From contig NZ_CP118262.1 in the NCBI RefSeq assembly GCF_013337045.2, positions 62,001 through 126,000 on the forward strand: DNA of 64,000 nucleotides, in the 5' to 3' direction. Below the pieces are notes generated by a model. That model did no database searches, was not told the origin of the DNA, and saw nothing but the letters and a program-made list of their open reading frames with translations. Every line of letters begins with the position of its first letter. Position 1 is the first letter of the stretch. The stretch is from Agrobacterium vitis. GTDB taxonomy: Bacteria; Pseudomonadota; Alphaproteobacteria; Rhizobiales; Rhizobiaceae. The translations under genes and the position numbers were made by a program. This document shows positions 54,279 to 63,008 of this stretch, in pieces.

Positions 54279-55473
54279 GACTTACACCCTCCGCTTTGCT
54301 CGCCTTTCGTCCAAGCTGGCGACTGACGGTCGATTTGTCGCGCCCTGCGATTTCGCCGATGTCGGCCATTGAGAACGCGAGGATGGGATCGTCGCGCATA
54401 GCCCGGAACAAGTTTGCCGGATCGTCAAACAATAGCGTTCGGCGTTCACTTTGAATACGGGCCGCGTTGAGCGTCGCAAATTGGCGCAGTGTATCCAACA
54501 GCCCGCGTCGTTCTTCCTCACGAACGGTGGTGGCTTTTTTGTAAGTACGCACGAGCGACTCGATCTCAGCTCCTGTGGATCCTTCGGTAAACCAAGCAAT
54601 AAGGCGCAAATGGCTGTCGGGCGCGATCACCGGCGGCATGAACATTGCGGCGATCGCCTTCCTCACCTCAAAATCGGGTTTGGGGATTTCAAGCTGCACT
54701 TCGAAACGGCGCCAAACCGCCGGATCAAGGAGCTTTGAATGATTGGTTATGCCAATCGTCAATCCAATGTTTTGCCGAACGTCGAGATTCTGAAGAAGAG
54801 CATTCACCACACGCTTGATCTCGCCGACCTCTTGCGGATCATCACGTACCTTTGCGATTGCGTCGAACTCATCAAGGAGAAGGACACAACGGTAGCGATT
54901 GGCGAATGCAAAAAGATTGCCAATGTTACGAGCTGTCGTTCCTAGGAACGAAGAGACCAGACCATCAAGCTTCACGAGAACGACAGGGAGTTCCAATCTG
55001 CGGGCAATCCAAAGGGCAAGCCGCGTTTTGCCTGTGCCGGGCGCGCCGTAGATCAAGCATGTCTTTGAGGGCATGATGTCGACAGCGGCAAGCGCCTCAA
55101 AATCCGTCCACTCATCGACTATCGTTCCAACCGCCTGAGTCACGGTAGAGTTGAATAGCGGGGCCGCTCTTTCGACTTCTGCCGGGAAGATGATCTCAGC
55201 CAGGGCAGCGGAGGTTTCACGGTCAACCGGAACCGGCGTGTTGCGGCCCAACGTCTCCCCGGACAGGCTGGCCCGGGAGCGTTCAATTCGGCTCGGTGCC
55301 ATTTCCTTGAGGCGCTCTGCAGTTGCAAGAATCCCAGCGAGTGAGGCTGCTTGCTTCTCCTCACCATCCTTGGCGAGAGCATCCTTTAGCCGCTCTATTT
55401 GCTTGCGCAGCGCTGGCGTTGGCTCGCTCATCGCTGCTCGACATAGCGCCTGAATGATTGAAAAGTACTCCAT
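54271..55473 (-). CDS. AAA+ ATPase, partner of S8 peptidase
   Basis: A 400-residue AAA+ protein. Walker A GAPGTGKT is at residues 143-150 and Walker B VLLLDEFDAI at 197-206, with sensor-1 in GLTIGITNHS and an arginine finger candidate in AVWRRFEVQ. It would unfold or gate substrate to the overlapping S8 peptidase, like FtsH-type ATPase/protease couples but in separate chains. The ATG at 55473 (MEYFSIIQAL) is chosen because this helix runs into RKQIERLKDAL; an ATG at 55431 is possible. First gene of a minus-strand operon, divergent from the Gabija-like pair. Confidence 0.9.
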   Translation of the reverse strand: MEYFSIIQALCRAAMSEPTPALRKQIERLKDALAKDGEEKQAASLAGILATAERLKEMAPSRIERSRASLSGETLGRNTPVPVDRETSAALAEIIFPAEVERAAPLFNSTVTQAVGTIVDEWTDFEALAAVDIMPSKTCLIYGAPGTGKTRLALWIARRLELPVVLVKLDGLVSSFLGTTARNIGNLFAFANRYRCVLLLDEFDAIAKVRDDPQEVGEIKRVVNALLQNLDVRQNIGLTIGITNHSKLLDPAVWRRFEVQLEIPKPDFEVRKAIAAMFMPPVIAPDSHLRLIAWFTEGSTGAEIESLVRTYKKATTVREEERRGLLDTLRQFATLNAARIQSERRTLLFDDPANLFRAMRDDPILAFSMADIGEIAGRDKSTVSRQLGRKASKAEGVSHG

Positions 55474-55648
55474 GCGATCCACCCATTGCCCGATGCTTCG
55501 TCTAAATTCTGAGGTGCATGTAACCAGATTTTTGATGCACGTCAATTATAATATGTTGCACAAAGTCAAGTCTTGGTGCATGTTTAGTCTTCCACGTTGC
55601 ACGCCCGCGAAGCGCCTCCAATCGGAAGAGCTAATAAATAGGAAGCCA
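55474..55648. promoter_or_regulatory. Divergent promoter region between two defence operons
   Basis: A 175-bp A/T-rich gap between the AAA-S8-Shedu operon (minus) and the Gabija-like pair (plus). It contains tataat (55547-55552) and two copies of ggtgcatgt (55513-55521 and 55575-55583), plus the related gatgcacgt at 55534. The repeats are spaced like operator half sites. No regulator gene adjoins. Confidence 0.45.
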
Positions 55649-57634
55649 ATGCGCATTGAATCCGCTACCTTATCCGGCTTCCGCTGTTTCGGTTCTAATC
55701 CGATCACGGTGCCCATTTCCTCGGAGATCACAGCTGTTGTTGGCCCGAACGCGGCGGGCAAAACCGCGCTACTTCATGCGCTTTCGAAACTGTTTGGCGT
55801 GTCGCGGGCGCAGCGCATCGTCCAGCGTTCGGATTTCCACCTCGGCGCAAACGACGATCCAGATGACCGTGAAGCCAAGGATCTGTTTATCGACGTGCTG
55901 ATCGGTTTGCCCGAACTCGCCGATGGTACCGCGACGCCCGAGACGATCGCTCCCTCGTTCCGGCATATGCAGATCGAACGCGAGGGCAAATCGCCGGTGT
56001 GTCGCATGCGTCTTGAAGCGCGATGGGAAGATGACGGAACGGCCGAGGGCGAGGTGTCGCAGGAACTGTTCTGGATCGACACGCTCGATGACGATCCGGC
56101 TGAGGACAAGCGCCACCCAGTCTCAGCAGCGGATCGGGGCCTGATCCAGCTCTATTACACGCCAGCCAGCCGGGATGCGGCGGCCCAGATCAAGGCGACG
56201 ACGGGCGCGCTTGCCGCCCGCCTGCTCCGTGCTATCGAATGGTCGTCTGGAACCGAGGAGGCGGTTCAGGAAGCCGCCCAGAACCTAGCCACCGCGTTTG
56301 AGGGCGAGTCGGCGATTGCCGCGATCGGCAAAGCCTTACAGGCGCGCTGGTCAGGCCTTCACGACGACGTTGTCGATACGACGCCGAGGCTCAGCCTAGT
56401 AAGCCGCCGGTTCGAGGACGTCGTCAACAAGATAGCTGTCATCTTCGAGCAGGGACCGGACGGGCAGGAGCGTGGCCTCGACGCTCTGAGCGACGGGCAG
56501 CAATCGCTTTTCTATTTCGCGCTGGCTGCGGCAGTTTTCGATCTGGAGCGCGAGGTTGTCGCTGGCACCGTCGAGGGTTTCCGCGACGACACTCTGCGGA
56601 TTCCCGCGCTCACGCTCTTTGCGTTGGAAGAGCCTGAAAACCATCTCTCACCTTACTTCCTCGCGCGAATCATCCGGCAGGTCCGCTCGCTAACTGATGT
56701 CGGTGGCGCACAGGCCATCGTCACCAGCCATTCGCCGGCGGTGCTCAGCCGCGTCAATCCGCGCGAGGTCCGCTACTGCCGCTGCGACCCGAAGACACGA
56801 GTCTCGACGGTGAAGAAGATCAAGATTCCGCCAGGCATTGACGAAGCGTCCAAGTTCGTCCGTGGCGCGATGCTCGCCTATCCCGAGATCTACTTCGCTC
56901 GGTTCGTCTTACTCGTCGAGGGCGACTCGGAGCGGATCGTTCTGCCGCCTTTGGCAGATGCGCTCAATCTCCTCATCGATCCCGCGTTTGTCGCCATCGT
57001 GCCGTTGGGCGGGCGGCATGTGCAGCATTTCTGGCGGTTGCTAAAACATTTGGGCATTCCGCACGCAACGCTTCTTGATCTCGATCTGGGTCGAGACGGT
57101 GGGGGATTCGGGCGCGTAAAGACTGCGATCAACAAGCTTGTCGAATTCGGCGTGCCGAAGGCTGCGGTTTTGAAGATAGACAAGGGCATCTTACCCGATG
57201 CTGACCTTGCAGTGATGCACACATGGGAAAGCTCGGGTGAGCACGGCAATCTACTAGCGTGGATCAATGGCAATTTGAAGCCGCACGGCGTCTACTTCTC
57301 GGCACCTCTGGATCTTGATCTTGCTATGCTCGAAGCTTTCCCCGACGCCTACAAAGCGATCATCCCCAAGGGCGGCGGCCCGAAGATGGCTCCCGATAAG
57401 GCAGCGGAGGTGGTGCTCGGGACAGCGGGACCAGGGCTCACACTATACACTGGGCCATTCAAGGACTATCCAGCGCTTCTACCGGCCTATCGTTACCACT
57501 TCCTAACTAACAGTAAGCCTGCAACACATCTCGCGGCCATGGCGCACATCAAGAAAAAGGATCTCGCCGAAAATATGCCTCCGGTTTTGGCCGAGGTCCT
57601 CAAGCAAATCTCAAAGTCGTTGCGGAGGAATTAG
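55649..57634 (+). CDS. gajA: GajA-like OLD-family ATP-dependent nuclease (Gabija)
   Basis: A 661-residue class 2 OLD nuclease. The ABC-type ATPase has Walker A GPNAAGKT at residues 32-39, a signature-like LSDGQQSLFYF, and Walker B LTLFALEEPENHLSP. The C-terminal TOPRIM nuclease has LLVEGDSERIV and LLDLDLGRDGGG. Its helicase partner follows after 2 bp, the arrangement of Gabija, where GajA nicks DNA and is restrained by nucleotides. The protein is about 80 residues longer than the Bacillus GajA. The ATG at 55649 has aggaag upstream; upstream open sequence is unlike the family. Confidence 0.85.
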   Translation: MRIESATLSGFRCFGSNPITVPISSEITAVVGPNAAGKTALLHALSKLFGVSRAQRIVQRSDFHLGANDDPDDREAKDLFIDVLIGLPELADGTATPETIAPSFRHMQIEREGKSPVCRMRLEARWEDDGTAEGEVSQELFWIDTLDDDPAEDKRHPVSAADRGLIQLYYTPASRDAAAQIKATTGALAARLLRAIEWSSGTEEAVQEAAQNLATAFEGESAIAAIGKALQARWSGLHDDVVDTTPRLSLVSRRFEDVVNKIAVIFEQGPDGQERGLDALSDGQQSLFYFALAAAVFDLEREVVAGTVEGFRDDTLRIPALTLFALEEPENHLSPYFLARIIRQVRSLTDVGGAQAIVTSHSPAVLSRVNPREVRYCRCDPKTRVSTVKKIKIPPGIDEASKFVRGAMLAYPEIYFARFVLLVEGDSERIVLPPLADALNLLIDPAFVAIVPLGGRHVQHFWRLLKHLGIPHATLLDLDLGRDGGGFGRVKTAINKLVEFGVPKAAVLKIDKGILPDADLAVMHTWESSGEHGNLLAWINGNLKPHGVYFSAPLDLDLAMLEAFPDAYKAIIPKGGGPKMAPDKAAEVVLGTAGPGLTLYTGPFKDYPALLPAYRYHFLTNSKPATHLAAMAHIKKKDLAENMPPVLAEVLKQISKSLRRN

Positions 57635-57636
57635 TC

Positions 57637-59556
57637 ATGGCCGTGCTGTCGCGACGGGTTCGCCCCGATGATTGGAAGCCGGTGGGGGTGGAAGCGCTCG
57701 AAGCGAATGCTATGAAGGTTGTCCGCTCATCTAACAATCGATCCGTAATCGCCGGCCCTGGAGCGGGTAAGACAGAATTGCTGGCGCAACGCGCCGCCTA
57801 TCTCCTCCAGACGGGCGCCGCACCTGCCCCTAGGCGCATTCTCGCGATCAGCTTCAAGAGAGACGCCGCGACAAACCTCGCGGCGCGCGTCCGCCAGCGC
57901 TGCCATCGGAATCATGCCGGCCGTTTCGACTCTATGACCTTTGACGCCTTTGCCAAGGGTCTTATCGACCGCTTTGGTCAAGCGCTGCCCGAACGCTGGC
58001 GGCCACGACCAAGCTACGAAATCATTAATCCCTATGACCCGATGTATCGTGGACAGTTTTATGCCGACTTTCTGTATCGGCAGGTGGGTGCGCCTCCGCC
58101 ATCGGTCGGGACGTATGCGGACTTACAGGCGATCGCGACGAAAACATTCGAGCGCCGACATTTGGTTGGATCGCCATTGCCCGAGGAAGGCTGGTTGAAT
58201 CCAAGTCCCAGTCAATGGGCGGCAGATCGCTTCTGGCAAACATCGCTCCATGAAGGCAAGAAATGTGTCCTGACCTTCCCCATGATCGGGCGGCTTGCCG
58301 GACTTCTGTTGAGGGTCAATCCGATGGCGCGAGAGGCACTTAGACTGACCTATTCGCACCTGTTCATGGATGAGTTCCAGGATACGACGCCGATCCAGTA
58401 TGATCTGGTCCGCACGATTTTCCTCGGTACTGACACGGTGGTTACGGCCGTTGGCGACAACAAACAGCAGATCATGCGCTGGGCGATGGCAATGGACGAT
58501 CCCTTTGCCGCGTTTGACGCCGACTTCTGCGCGAAACGGACACCACTCTACAACAACTATCGCTCGTCGCCCGAGTTAGTGCGTATCCAGCACGTCCTTG
58601 CGCAGGCATTGGACGCCCATGCTGTGGTGCCGGTGTCGAAAACGGTGGGAACGATCGCCGGAGACAGCTGCGCGATCTGGGATTTCTCGACGCCGGAGGT
58701 CGAGGCGGATCGCCTGGCGGGGTTCGTCGCAGGCGAGATGAAAACCCACAAGCTAGGCCCGCGCGATTTTGTTCTCCTCGTCCGCCAGAAGGCTGGCGAC
58801 TACGCGTCGGTCCTCGAACCAGCTTTTAGCGCCGCAGGCATTCCCCTGCGCAACGAGGCTGGGGCCGTCGGTGCGGTCATGCTGCAAGAACTGTTGGCGG
58901 AAGAGGCATCGGGGTTGGTTGTTTCCATTCTGCGCCTTGCGATGACCAAACGTGCTGGCCGATACTGGACGCACTGTCAGGAAGCGCTAGCGGCGCTCCA
59001 CGGCGTTGCCGCTGATGATGAGGCCGCGCAGGCCAAAATCGCCCGCGAACTGGACGCAATTTCGATCAAGCTAGCCGCCGCGCATCCCAGCCCACCAAAG
59101 GCGAAGGTGGTTGCACGATCTATCGTTGACGACGTTTTATCGTTCATCGGCCGAGAACGGCTGATTGCCTTTCATCCGGCCTACGGTCAGGGCGGTTGGC
59201 TCGACAAGGTGCTTGACGCGGCCGCGGTACATTTGCTGCAGTCCTCGGCCGGTCGAGCCGACTGGCCCTCTGCTCTCGACGCCTATGAAGGCGTTCACGC
59301 AATTCCGCTGATGACGATCCATAAGAGCAAAGGGCTTGAGTACCATAGCGTCATCTTCGTCGGTCTTGACGACGGCGCATGGTGGAGTTTCTCCGACGAT
59401 CAGATCGAAGCTACTGCTGGGTTCTTCGTTGCTTTTACGCGAGCGAAACAGCGCGTTGTTTTTACGTACTGCGCGCGGCGCGGTGCCCGAACAAAGATTG
59501 CGACACTTTACAATCTCCTGGGAAAAGCGGGTGTCCCGAGGATACAGGTTGGTTAG
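57637..59556 (+). CDS. gajB: GajB-like UvrD/Rep-type helicase (Gabija)
   Basis: A 639-residue superfamily 1 helicase. Motif I is GPGAGKTE (residues 40-47), motif II MDEFQDTT, motif III AVGDNKQQIMRW, motif IV LYNNYRSSPEL, motif V MTIHKSKGLEY, and motif VI VAFTRAKQRVVF. It is directly downstream of gajA-like (2-bp gap), as in Gabija, where GajB senses DNA ends and activates GajA. It is longer than the Bacillus GajB (about 490 residues), so this may be a variant subtype. Confidence 0.87.
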   Translation: MAVLSRRVRPDDWKPVGVEALEANAMKVVRSSNNRSVIAGPGAGKTELLAQRAAYLLQTGAAPAPRRILAISFKRDAATNLAARVRQRCHRNHAGRFDSMTFDAFAKGLIDRFGQALPERWRPRPSYEIINPYDPMYRGQFYADFLYRQVGAPPPSVGTYADLQAIATKTFERRHLVGSPLPEEGWLNPSPSQWAADRFWQTSLHEGKKCVLTFPMIGRLAGLLLRVNPMAREALRLTYSHLFMDEFQDTTPIQYDLVRTIFLGTDTVVTAVGDNKQQIMRWAMAMDDPFAAFDADFCAKRTPLYNNYRSSPELVRIQHVLAQALDAHAVVPVSKTVGTIAGDSCAIWDFSTPEVEADRLAGFVAGEMKTHKLGPRDFVLLVRQKAGDYASVLEPAFSAAGIPLRNEAGAVGAVMLQELLAEEASGLVVSILRLAMTKRAGRYWTHCQEALAALHGVAADDEAAQAKIARELDAISIKLAAAHPSPPKAKVVARSIVDDVLSFIGRERLIAFHPAYGQGGWLDKVLDAAAVHLLQSSAGRADWPSALDAYEGVHAIPLMTIHKSKGLEYHSVIFVGLDDGAWWSFSDDQIEATAGFFVAFTRAKQRVVFTYCARRGARTKIATLYNLLGKAGVPRIQVG

Positions 59557-59673
59557 CAGGTTAGTTCCGGGCACGAGGCGTTGGTGCGCGCATCCTTTGC
59601 GTGTCGAGGGCCGCCATTGGTCCCTTCGGATATCTGTCAGCAAATCTCTCGAACAATCTTGTTGACGTTTCGA

Positions 59674-59709
59674 CTTTCAAACCCCTCAGTATCGATTGAA
59701 AGTGAGGGG
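59674..59709 (+). promoter_or_regulatory. Interleaved inverted repeats over the dGTPase ribosome-binding site
   Basis: CTTTCAA (59674-59680) is complementary to TTGAAAG (59696-59702), and CCCCTCA (59682-59688) to TGAGGGG (59703-59709). The two 7-bp perfect stems are interleaved. The last strand contains the ribosome-binding site (gagggg) three bases before the ATG at 59712. The RNA could form a compact pseudoknot-like fold or two exclusive hairpins, one hiding the site. Confidence 0.6.
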
Positions 59710-59711
59710 AT

Positions 59712-61067
59712 ATGAAACATTGGGAAGAAAGACGAAGCGCCTGGACACAGCAGCCAGAAGACGCCCGAACGCCGTACGACGTTGACTACGCCCGCATCGT
59801 ACACTCAGGCTCTTTCCGGAGACTTCAAGGCAAGACGCAAACGTTGAACCTCGGCGACAGCGATTTCTATCGTACCCGATTAACGCACTCGCTTGAAGTC
59901 GCTCAGATTGCCAACAGCATCGTCCGCCAGCTAGCCGCGTCCGAACATGCGGCGCACAGCTATTTGCCACCTGCAAGTTTGATTCAGTCAATCGGATTTG
60001 CTCACGACTTGGGCCATCCGCCTTTCGGGCACGGCGGGGAGGTTTCGTTAAATTATTGCATGAGAGACAATGGTGGTTTCGAAGGAAATGGTCATACGCT
60101 CCGGATTCTATCCCGCCTGGAAAACTTCTCCAAGCAGCATGGTGCTGACCTGACGAGGCGGACCCTGCTCGGTGTATTGAAGTACCCTGTCAGTTACAAA
60201 GACGGGATAAATCCTAAGAAAATTCCGAAGATAGATGATATTCCGCAGTCGATCAGGGTCATCGATAGAGAAAGCTCCAAGCCGCCGAAATGTTATTTTG
60301 AGTGCGAGCGTGATGTCGTTGACTGGTTGTTGGAGCCTCTTAGTCAAGCTGATCGCGCGTTGTTCGAGGCGTTCGAACCGGCTTCGACTGATGACGATGG
60401 GAAACATCGACACGCAAAGCCCCTGCACAAATCTTTTGACTGCAGCATTATGGATGTCGCCGACGACATCGCCTACGGTGTACACGATCTCGAAGATGCG
60501 ATTGCGATGGGCCTAGTAACGGAACGGGATTTCCGCAATGCCGTGACCGAGACCAAGAGTGCAACTTTCCTAGACGCCCTTAAGAACAAATATCCGCTTG
60601 AGAGCCGGAACAACGTATACGAGGCTTTCGTCAGCAGTCTTTTTGGAGATGGAAAAGAACGGAAACACTATATTAGTCGCCTCGTACATCACTTCGTGAC
60701 AAACATTGAGATAGTCGAACTTGTTGAATTCGATGAGCCCCTAATAAGATTTCGTGCCCTTCTGTCCGGTCCCCAGCGTCAGTTTTTAGACGCTTTCCAG
60801 GACCTTATCGTCACTAAGGTTATCAAGAGCGCGGAAGTCCAGCATCTTGAATTTAAGGGGCAGAAGATGGTTGTGTCTGTGTTCGAAGCGTTGGCGTCGG
60901 ATCCGAAGGCACTATTGCCAGCTGATGCATATTCGGATTTTGCGTCCGCCAAGAAGGACGCCCGGGTGATCTGCGATCATGTAGCAGGCATGACGGACAG
61001 CTTCTTGCTCAAAACATATGATCGGCTGTTTAGCCCGCGGATGGGATCGGTGTTTGACAAGGTGTAG
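59712..61067 (+). CDS. dgt: dGTPase-family deoxynucleotide triphosphohydrolase
   Basis: A 451-residue HD-domain protein of the dGTPase (Dgt) family. The metal ligands are His59 in RLTHSLEVAQIA, His98-Asp99 in FAHDLGHPPFGHGGE, and an Asp in SIMDVADDIAYGVHDLED. The N-terminal YDVDYARIVHSGSFRRLQGK is the family hallmark. dNTPases of this family can stop phages by draining dNTPs, and its place in a defence island supports that role here; a housekeeping role is the alternative. The gene for a GIY-YIG-domain protein follows after 63 bp. Confidence 0.9.
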   Translation: MKHWEERRSAWTQQPEDARTPYDVDYARIVHSGSFRRLQGKTQTLNLGDSDFYRTRLTHSLEVAQIANSIVRQLAASEHAAHSYLPPASLIQSIGFAHDLGHPPFGHGGEVSLNYCMRDNGGFEGNGHTLRILSRLENFSKQHGADLTRRTLLGVLKYPVSYKDGINPKKIPKIDDIPQSIRVIDRESSKPPKCYFECERDVVDWLLEPLSQADRALFEAFEPASTDDDGKHRHAKPLHKSFDCSIMDVADDIAYGVHDLEDAIAMGLVTERDFRNAVTETKSATFLDALKNKYPLESRNNVYEAFVSSLFGDGKERKHYISRLVHHFVTNIEIVELVEFDEPLIRFRALLSGPQRQFLDAFQDLIVTKVIKSAEVQHLEFKGQKMVVSVFEALASDPKALLPADAYSDFASAKKDARVICDHVAGMTDSFLLKTYDRLFSPRMGSVFDKV

Positions 61068-61090
61068 TTCGAATATGTGGAGGAGTGGTA

Positions 61091-61147
61091 ATGCTCCTTG
61101 AACAGGCCTTGTTACGTGAGCAGAAATCAGATGGCGGATCTCGATAG
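61091..61147 (+). CDS. Possible 18-codon leader peptide overlapping the GIY-YIG gene
   Basis: ATG at 61091 preceded by a strong ribosome-binding site (ggaggag) opens an 18-residue frame, MLLEQALLREQKSDGGSR. It ends at 61147, overlapping the start (61131) of the next gene in another frame. The main gene has only a weak ribosome-binding site, so translation may be coupled through this leader. Could be chance. Confidence 0.3.
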   Translation: MLLEQALLREQKSDGGSR

Positions 61148-62741
61148 AAATCAAAAATTTGCGGTCTTCGGAATGGCCACCAGCCAGCGGATTGACAGCT
61201 CAAGGATGCACCTTAGCGACAAGCAGATGAAAGCGGCGCGCCGGAATTCCGAGTTCGCCAGTATTATCGACTTGGCCCAGTCCATGACAGGGCCTGGCTT
61301 CCCGCTTGATCGAAAGCTTCGAGAATTCGTTAGAGAATTCAACAATCGGGTGATGATGGCCCGAGGTGACGAACAACCACAGTCATTTGATGTGTTGCAG
61401 GCGTTTGTGGAACCCCACGAACGAGCTTTGCTACTTAAGATTTTGCCTGAAGCCTTCCATTCGTTGGATGTAAACTACATTCTCGACAAGCTGACAGATC
61501 CAAATCGACCTGTGGACTCAAAACAGCTTATGTCGCTCCGCGAGGGCGTGATTTATCACGCGAATATCCCAGGATCATACCAGAACCTACAATTTGTTGG
61601 AGACGATCATCTGGCTTTCTACGGAGCCGCCTTCGTTCGCCATGGTGAGGAACTATCGATTATCGGTGTTGCGGCCAAGGATGGTAGGGAGACCGGATTA
61701 GAGCCCTATGCCTTTACTGATGGTGAATTCGATCCGGATCGGCAGTTTCTCCGGCTTGATCGAGCCACAATCGACGGGAACCATGCGGAATTTTACGAGA
61801 GCGACAAGCTCTATCCTCTGATCTTTTTAACCCGAGTTGATCTGGCGCGCAAAACCACGATGGTTCGCTTTATCCTCGAGGAGATGAAGGATATGTTTTC
61901 TGTATACTCCGACAGTCGGGAAATATACACTTACATGTTAAAAGGCAGAAAGCTGCCCCTTGAGGGCGTTTCCGGCACATTTGATAAATCGCATCATCAG
62001 TTAACGAAATACGCCCAAGTATTTTCGCTACTCCGCGACATTCCTTTCTCTGTTTTAGATTTAGAAGATGATGACGACCTTACAATAAGCCGATATCCAA
62101 CTGAGCTGAACATTTCGAAGAACAGTACCAACGTCAGGAAGATACGGAAGACACTTTCTCTTCAGGAAGCCCCAAATTACGTCGATGTGAAATCCATCAT
62201 CAAAGTTGCTGCCGATACGAAGACCTACGACTGGCAAGCAGAGGCTTTCAAGGTCGAGCAGAGCGGCTATTGGAAGACCCTTGGGCCGGGAAAAAGTGGC
62301 GTTGGTAAGAACGGCGACACGGTTCACGGTCGGACCTGGGTAACGGTCAAGGAAAGCTGGATCGAATCTCTAGGTTTTGAGCCTCCGGAGGCCTCAGGTT
62401 CCTTGGCAATGAAGGTGACCACCGACTCCACTGACCTTGGTTTTGTCTACGTTATGCGATCCGCGAACCATCCTAAGGACCAGTACAAAATCGGGTTCAC
62501 TGTAAAAGACGTACACGACCGAGCAAACCAACTGTATTCGACATCCGGTCAACCGGACCAATTTAATGTCGTTCAGCAATGGAATGTGCGCGCGCCTCGC
62601 CGTGTCGAGGCTCTAGTTCATGAAAAGCTAGCCGCATACCGCGTGAACCCGAGTCGCGAATTCTTCACTGTCAAGTACGAACATATCAGGAAGGTGATAG
62701 AGCAGGCTATCCAGGATCTTGCTGCAGCCGTCTCCGAATGA
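61131..62741 (+). CDS. Large protein with C-terminal GIY-YIG (T5orf172-like) domain
   Basis: A 536-residue protein. The last 100 residues carry a GIY-YIG-type nuclease domain of the T5orf172 form: GFVYVMRSANHPKDQYKIGF is the entry motif (with Y-V and K-I-G), then RANQLYSTSG, and RVEALVHEKLAAYRV with the catalytic Glu candidate. The N-terminal 430 residues match nothing I recognise; they have a helical start then a mixed domain (FVGDDHLAFYGAAFV). It follows the dGTPase gene on the same strand. The ATG at 61131 is chosen; a TTG at 61098 is possible. Confidence 0.75.
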   Translation: MADLDRNQKFAVFGMATSQRIDSSRMHLSDKQMKAARRNSEFASIIDLAQSMTGPGFPLDRKLREFVREFNNRVMMARGDEQPQSFDVLQAFVEPHERALLLKILPEAFHSLDVNYILDKLTDPNRPVDSKQLMSLREGVIYHANIPGSYQNLQFVGDDHLAFYGAAFVRHGEELSIIGVAAKDGRETGLEPYAFTDGEFDPDRQFLRLDRATIDGNHAEFYESDKLYPLIFLTRVDLARKTTMVRFILEEMKDMFSVYSDSREIYTYMLKGRKLPLEGVSGTFDKSHHQLTKYAQVFSLLRDIPFSVLDLEDDDDLTISRYPTELNISKNSTNVRKIRKTLSLQEAPNYVDVKSIIKVAADTKTYDWQAEAFKVEQSGYWKTLGPGKSGVGKNGDTVHGRTWVTVKESWIESLGFEPPEASGSLAMKVTTDSTDLGFVYVMRSANHPKDQYKIGFTVKDVHDRANQLYSTSGQPDQFNVVQQWNVRAPRRVEALVHEKLAAYRVNPSREFFTVKYEHIRKVIEQAIQDLAAAVSE

Positions 62742-62864
62742 ATGGATCAGCGTTAAGCGGGGCAGCGCCAACGTCAAACTCTCCCGCCCCTTCTACTCCC
62801 GCTATTTCTGCTGCAGCGTGACCGGAATGCTGCCGATAGTCCCCGTGAAGATTTCTGGAGCCTT

Positions 62865-63008
62865 CTACCATTGTTCGTAGGCAGCGGCCCAAGCTTGAAT
62901 GATGCCGCCGAAGGTCAAGGCAATCGTCAATGCAAGGATACCAGTCTGTATCTTCTTGTTGTCGCCATGCCGCTGCTCCTCCAAGTCGAAGGCAGTGATG
63001 GTGTTCAA
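62865..63008 (-). pseudogene. Possible fragment of a small membrane protein gene
   Basis: A minus-strand frame ending at 62865 reads DNKKIQTGILALTIALTFGG then IIQAWAAAYEQW, one hydrophobic helix with a basic N-terminal flank. There is only a TTG start at 63008. It could be a C-terminal remnant of a membrane protein or a tiny gene. The rest of 62742-63240 shows no coding signal that I trust. Confidence 0.3.

Noticed and set aside
59712..61067. Reading the dGTPase as a plain housekeeping enzyme
   Set aside because: Possible, but its location among five or more defence-type genes and next to a GIY-YIG protein makes a defence role more likely; kept as the alternative in the entry.
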